Assembly (NCBI GenBank): GCA_032158295.1
Contig: CM063254.1
Coordinates: 7,482,614-7,546,613 of the forward strand
DNA from: Pycnopodia helianthoides
Lineage: Eukaryota; Echinodermata; Asteroidea; Forcipulatida; Asteriidae
Direction: 5' to 3'
Length of the DNA stretch: 64,000 bases
Every line of letters begins with the position of its first letter. Position 1 is the stretch's first letter. Positions 61,007 through 64,000 of the stretch are shown here, one piece after another. The notes beneath the pieces were generated by a model. The model searched no databases. It worked only from the letters and a program-made list of their open reading frames with translations, and was not told where the DNA came from. The translations under genes and the position numbers were made by a program.

Positions 61007-61369
61007 CTGGAATCAAACCATCCAATTCATTCATATTAACCTTGACTGTGTCCAACTACAACTTATAAATATTTCCAAGTTGTGTTTACTTCATTATACA
61101 CTTTGCTTTTATAGGTAGGGTCATACTTTGGTGAAGAAATTGACAAAATATGGTGTCATTTTCTTCGAAAGCCTATTTGCTATAAAGATGGTTATGGCAA
61201 AAAGAAATGCTTGGTCTGAAGTGATTAGAGGTTATAAAGTATGTCAAAATTTGAATCTCCAAAAATTGCAAATTACTAAATTGTCAATGCATAAGTTATC
61301 ACAACCAATGTAAAAAAAGTTTTAAAATTATGCAGGTATCAAAATTTTGCTTACGGTAAAACAAATGTC

Positions 61370-61660
61370 AAGTAATCAAGTACTAAACCACAAGGGAAAC
61401 TGACTGGGTTAAGTTTATTCAATTTTGGGGTAAACAAAGACAAATCGACTTGAGCGGGACTTGAACCTGCGACCTCAGGATTAGCATGCCGGCCCTCTAC
61501 CAACTGATTCCTATGTTGGCGGTCTCCCTAGTTTGTCAATATCTTTGTTCGGGGGTTCCAGTCAGAAGCCATTCAACCTGTAACTGCCATACAGGAAGGA
61601 ACCACACCCAAGTTTACGATACAACCAGGGAAGCGGCAGCAGAGGGATCAACACCTTAAG
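61370..61660 (-). mobile_element. tRNA-derived SINE (family S), copy H
   Basis: Reverse copy: CACAAGGGAAACTGACTGGG tail, GGGACTTGAACCTGCGACCTC box B side, GCCATTCAACCTGTAACTGCC and AACCAGGGAAGCGGCAGCAGAGGGATC leader. Confidence 0.85.
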
Positions 61661-61674
61661 GGTGTTATTATTTT

Positions 61675-61770
61675 TAATATCAAGTAATCAACCACAAAGG
61701 GAAACTAACTGGGTAAATTTTAAATAATTTAGGGTTGAACAAAGAAAAATTTACTAGAGCGAGACTTCAG
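61675..61770 (-). mobile_element. tRNA-derived SINE (family S), tail-only copy I
   Basis: TATCAAGTAATCAACCACAAAGGGAAACTAACTGGG next to copy H, ending in CTAGAGCGAGACTTCAGCTGC. Same full-plus-tail pairing as copies F and G. Confidence 0.75.
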
Positions 61771-61848
61771 CTGCAACAAATGCTGACAAAACGTCTGTAT
61801 TTCATTTCCATCGTGATGGGGGGGGGGGGGGGGGGTTAGATAATATAC

Positions 61849-62007
61849 CTGTCCCATGGAGAATACAGCCTTAGCACTTGGTGACTCTGCCACCATCTTA
61901 CGATGCCATCGCTTGCGACGTACTAAGTCCATTTTGCGCTCTGTGGCGTGGAACTTCATGTTGAAGAGTGGAGCGTACTCCCAAGATCCTACGTCTTTCT
62001 TCTTCTT
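61849..62007 (-). CDS. Ferlin exon 3: DysFC domain
   Basis: This is 159 nt, phase 0 to 0, open throughout. It begins with a lysine run and contains GSWEYAPLFNMKFHATERK followed by RRKRWHRKMV, the tryptophan and arginine pattern of the C-terminal DysF half. It ends VFSMGQ before a gtatatta donor. A 17-base G run lies just left of the donor (a poly-C in the transcript about 13 nt into the intron). The function of DysF domains is not established; many dysferlin disease mutations fall in this region. Confidence 0.95.
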
Positions 62008-62581
62008 CTGCATTGATAAAAGGTTAATATGTGTTATTCAAAGGTAGTGTCATAGATTTGTAAATACTCAAGCAATTAATGACCATAAAAGCTTACTTGG
62101 TGAGAAGCACTGCAGCTGTTTGTAGATAAAAACTGTTTTGAGACAGGATTCCCTTCAAAGAAATATGGTTTGGATCATTTTTAACCCCAAAACATTTGAA
62201 TCTGAGAACATGAATCATTTCTCAGATAACTGAGGTTTGTTTTAGTCTGTTCCCGAATGCTGCGGCGCAGAGATGTGGTTGGACTGCTGTCACCTTGCTA
62301 AACTTGGATGGATTTGAAGCTCTTGAGAAATACTGCAACAGTTTTGTTGCTGTTTTCTCAGAAGTAGACACTGGATTCAGCTGAAACTTTCACAGGTGAC
62401 TTTTGTTTTATCTTCATTAATAATTTTGCATATAAACATGATAAAAAAGCATTCAGAAATTTCATGATATTATCCCAGGTCGGTTACATATAAGCGTCCT
62501 CTGAAGTTGAAGAGTTGAAACGAATCAACTCATTCCATAAACCAGTGAATGTATTATTTAAATGTCAATGATGTGACTTAC

Positions 62582-62704
62582 TGCCAGTGACTTGGGATCC
62601 ACCACAGGATTCTTGATCGTACCCAGCGACGACGTCGACACAGATGATATGTCTTCTCTACAGCCCCCAACTTGCGATGGTAGCCTCAACGCAGTACTCA
62701 AAAC
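62582..62704 (-). CDS. Ferlin exon 2: DysFN core, with two 1-nt deletions
   Basis: The first frame gives GFEYCVEATIASWG and then hits a stop. A second frame gives GAVEKTYHLCRRRRWVR, the arginine-rich hallmark of DysFN. A third gives IKNPVVDPKSLA, which joins in phase 0 to the next exon. One base is missing at the C-run near 62664-62668 (plus strand) and one near 62618-62621. The observed 123 nt plus 2 gives 125, which exactly satisfies phase 1 in and phase 0 out. That supports two lost bases rather than a different exon. Splice sites are tgctag and gtaagt. Confidence 0.85.
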
Positions 62705-62949
62705 CTAGCAATGCATAAATCACATTTAAAAATGTCATATGGATAATTCAGATACCATACATGATAATTATAATAATAATTAATTAAGCATTTTATTAGC
62801 GTTTTTACGCAGAAAGAGAAGAGAATAAATAGCCTAGTAAGCAAAATAAGTCTGGAAAAGGTGAGTTTTAAGCAATGTTTTGAATTCAGTAAGTGAAATG
62901 GCATGACGTGTTTGATAAGGAAGATAGCGCTATCAACCCGCATCTTTCG

Positions 62950-63215
62950 GATCGGACATTTAGCGGACTTGAGATTCCCGATCTTGACCCTTGTGTTCTT
63001 GAGCAGGACACCTAACCGATATTGCTTCGTCCTTCGGATGGGATGTAAAGCTTATGGTCCTGTGTGTTGTGTAATGCCCGTAAAAGAACCCAGCACGCTT
63101 AGTGGAAAGAGAAGGGGTTTGCCCCGGTGTTACTGGCATGCTTGGCTACAGTTTGCACCACACACCTTATAAAACCTTACAAGGTGCTTTATAAAATGGG
63201 TCTGATGATTCAAAG
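62950..63215 (+). mobile_element. SINE body copy matching 49766-50035
   Basis: TCTTGAGCAGGACACCTAACC, GCTTCGTCCTTCGGATGGGATGTAAAGC, AACCCAGCACGCTTAGTGG, AGAGAAGGGGTTTGCCCCGG and TTACAAGGTGCTTTATAAAATGGG. The tRNA-like head is decayed. Confidence 0.75.
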
Positions 63216-63432
63216 CTCTGCAAATCTGTCACAAAAACTAACGAGTGAAATATCAGGCCACGATCGCCGATCAATGGCAGATACCAGCACTTTAAAAGAG
63301 TTCATCATTATTTTTCTTGGCCGTTGTGACATTCTTGCTCTTCAAACACTTGTATCTTGTAAAGGCCATTTTTGTTCATACAATGTATTCGCACTGGTAC
63401 GTTTTTTTTTCTTCAAACTGAGACAATCTTAC

Positions 63433-63532
63433 CTTCCTCATCCACTGCTCTGTTGATGTCCAGTTGCCATGCATCCTCCCAATCCAGCCTCTGGTGTTTC
63501 AACTCCTCACGGGCTGCACAAGCGTCTCCTTT
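63433..63532 (-). CDS. Ferlin exon 1 in window: start of DysFN region
   Basis: This is 100 nt, entered in phase 0 and left in phase 1. It encodes a charged segment with RLDWEDAWQLDINRAVDEE, which matches the run-in to the ferlin DysFN domain, where the sequence normally continues DE-x-GWEY. The acceptor (cctgacag) and donor (gtaagatt) are both good. No exon is seen between here and the right edge, so upstream exons lie outside the window. Confidence 0.9.
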
Positions 63533-63639
63533 CTGTCAGGAGTCACAATAATCACATTTGATGTCCTGTATTTCAAGTCTGTAATTGCTTAACTCAGCAT
63601 GTGGCCAAGATGACAATTCCTTCAATAAACTATACTGGA

Positions 63640-64000
63640 ACATATATCTATAGAAAATCTGATATCACTGGTCAATGTAACTTGAGTAACAGTGGAATTG
63701 AACCTACACTGTATCATCTATCTACAGGAACTCTGATAGCAATGTGGAATTGTCCCATATATCTACAAAAACTCTGATATCAGTAGTAACTGTAATGCGA
63801 GTAACAATGAAATTGCCACAATCATTTATCTACAGGAACTCTGATATCAATGGGAATGCCTTATTACAAAATCTGATATCATATATGTAAGGAGTAACAG
63901 TGAATTCCAATTTCACGGACTCTGATATCAGGCAATGTAATTGTAACTGAATTACTATATCTATCACAAGAATTCTGATATCAGTAGTAATTGTAACGTG
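63640..64000. repeat. Degenerate about 83-bp tandem repeat, running off the window
   Basis: Each unit has ATCTACAGGAACTCTGATATCA, a GTAACTGTAATG-like part and ATTGAATT/AATTGCC. Four or five units are visible. It lies in the ferlin intron upstream of exon 63433-63532. Confidence 0.8.

Overview
The window is animal nuclear DNA: split genes with GT-AG introns, many tRNA-derived SINEs, foldback and TTAA-flanked MITEs, LINE 3' ends and long minisatellites. Nothing is bacterial or viral. The protein and the repeat types (fold-back repeats beginning near GGGCCCAATTTCATGG, short tRNA-like SINEs) suggest a marine deuterostome invertebrate, most likely an echinoderm and perhaps a sea star. That assignment is inference; no marker gene proves it.

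One real gene dominates: a type-I ferlin (dysferlin/myoferlin class) on the minus strand. I placed 25 coding exons (two less certain) between 63532 and 15918, in the order expected for a ferlin: DysF region (63.5-61.8 kb), C2D-type domain and following linker (61.0-54.0 kb), acidic low-complexity linker (49.6-39.0 kb), the [12 protein letters not shown] block (29.3 kb), C2E-type domain (28.2-24.6 kb), C2F-type domain (23.6-16.9 kb) and the juxtamembrane exon (16.0 kb). The N-terminal half (C2A-C2C, FerA/FerB) lies beyond the right edge. The final transmembrane exon was not found in 1-15917, so it lies to the left or was missed. Splice phases agree at almost every junction. Three exons need four single-base corrections to stay open, and one junction (41.7 to 39.2 kb) does not agree in phase.

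The rest is intron or flank filled with repeats. There are nine tandem arrays with units of 17, 24, 37, 22, 26, 19, 45, 33 and about 83 bp. Each copy of the 33-bp array (47.8-49.1 kb) carries a TGAGTCA (AP-1-type) heptamer. There are three families of TTAA-bounded MITEs, and two of these have copies in opposite orientation about 20-38 kb apart. A defective Tc1-like element (43.3-45.6 kb) is bounded by two 206-bp direct repeats that I read as identical. A SINE family has its tRNA-like part in the middle, and one copy is split by a foldback MITE.

Left of 15.9 kb I found no confident gene. That part holds three minisatellites, two LINE 3' ends and dispersed repeats, plus long stretches in which I recognise nothing.
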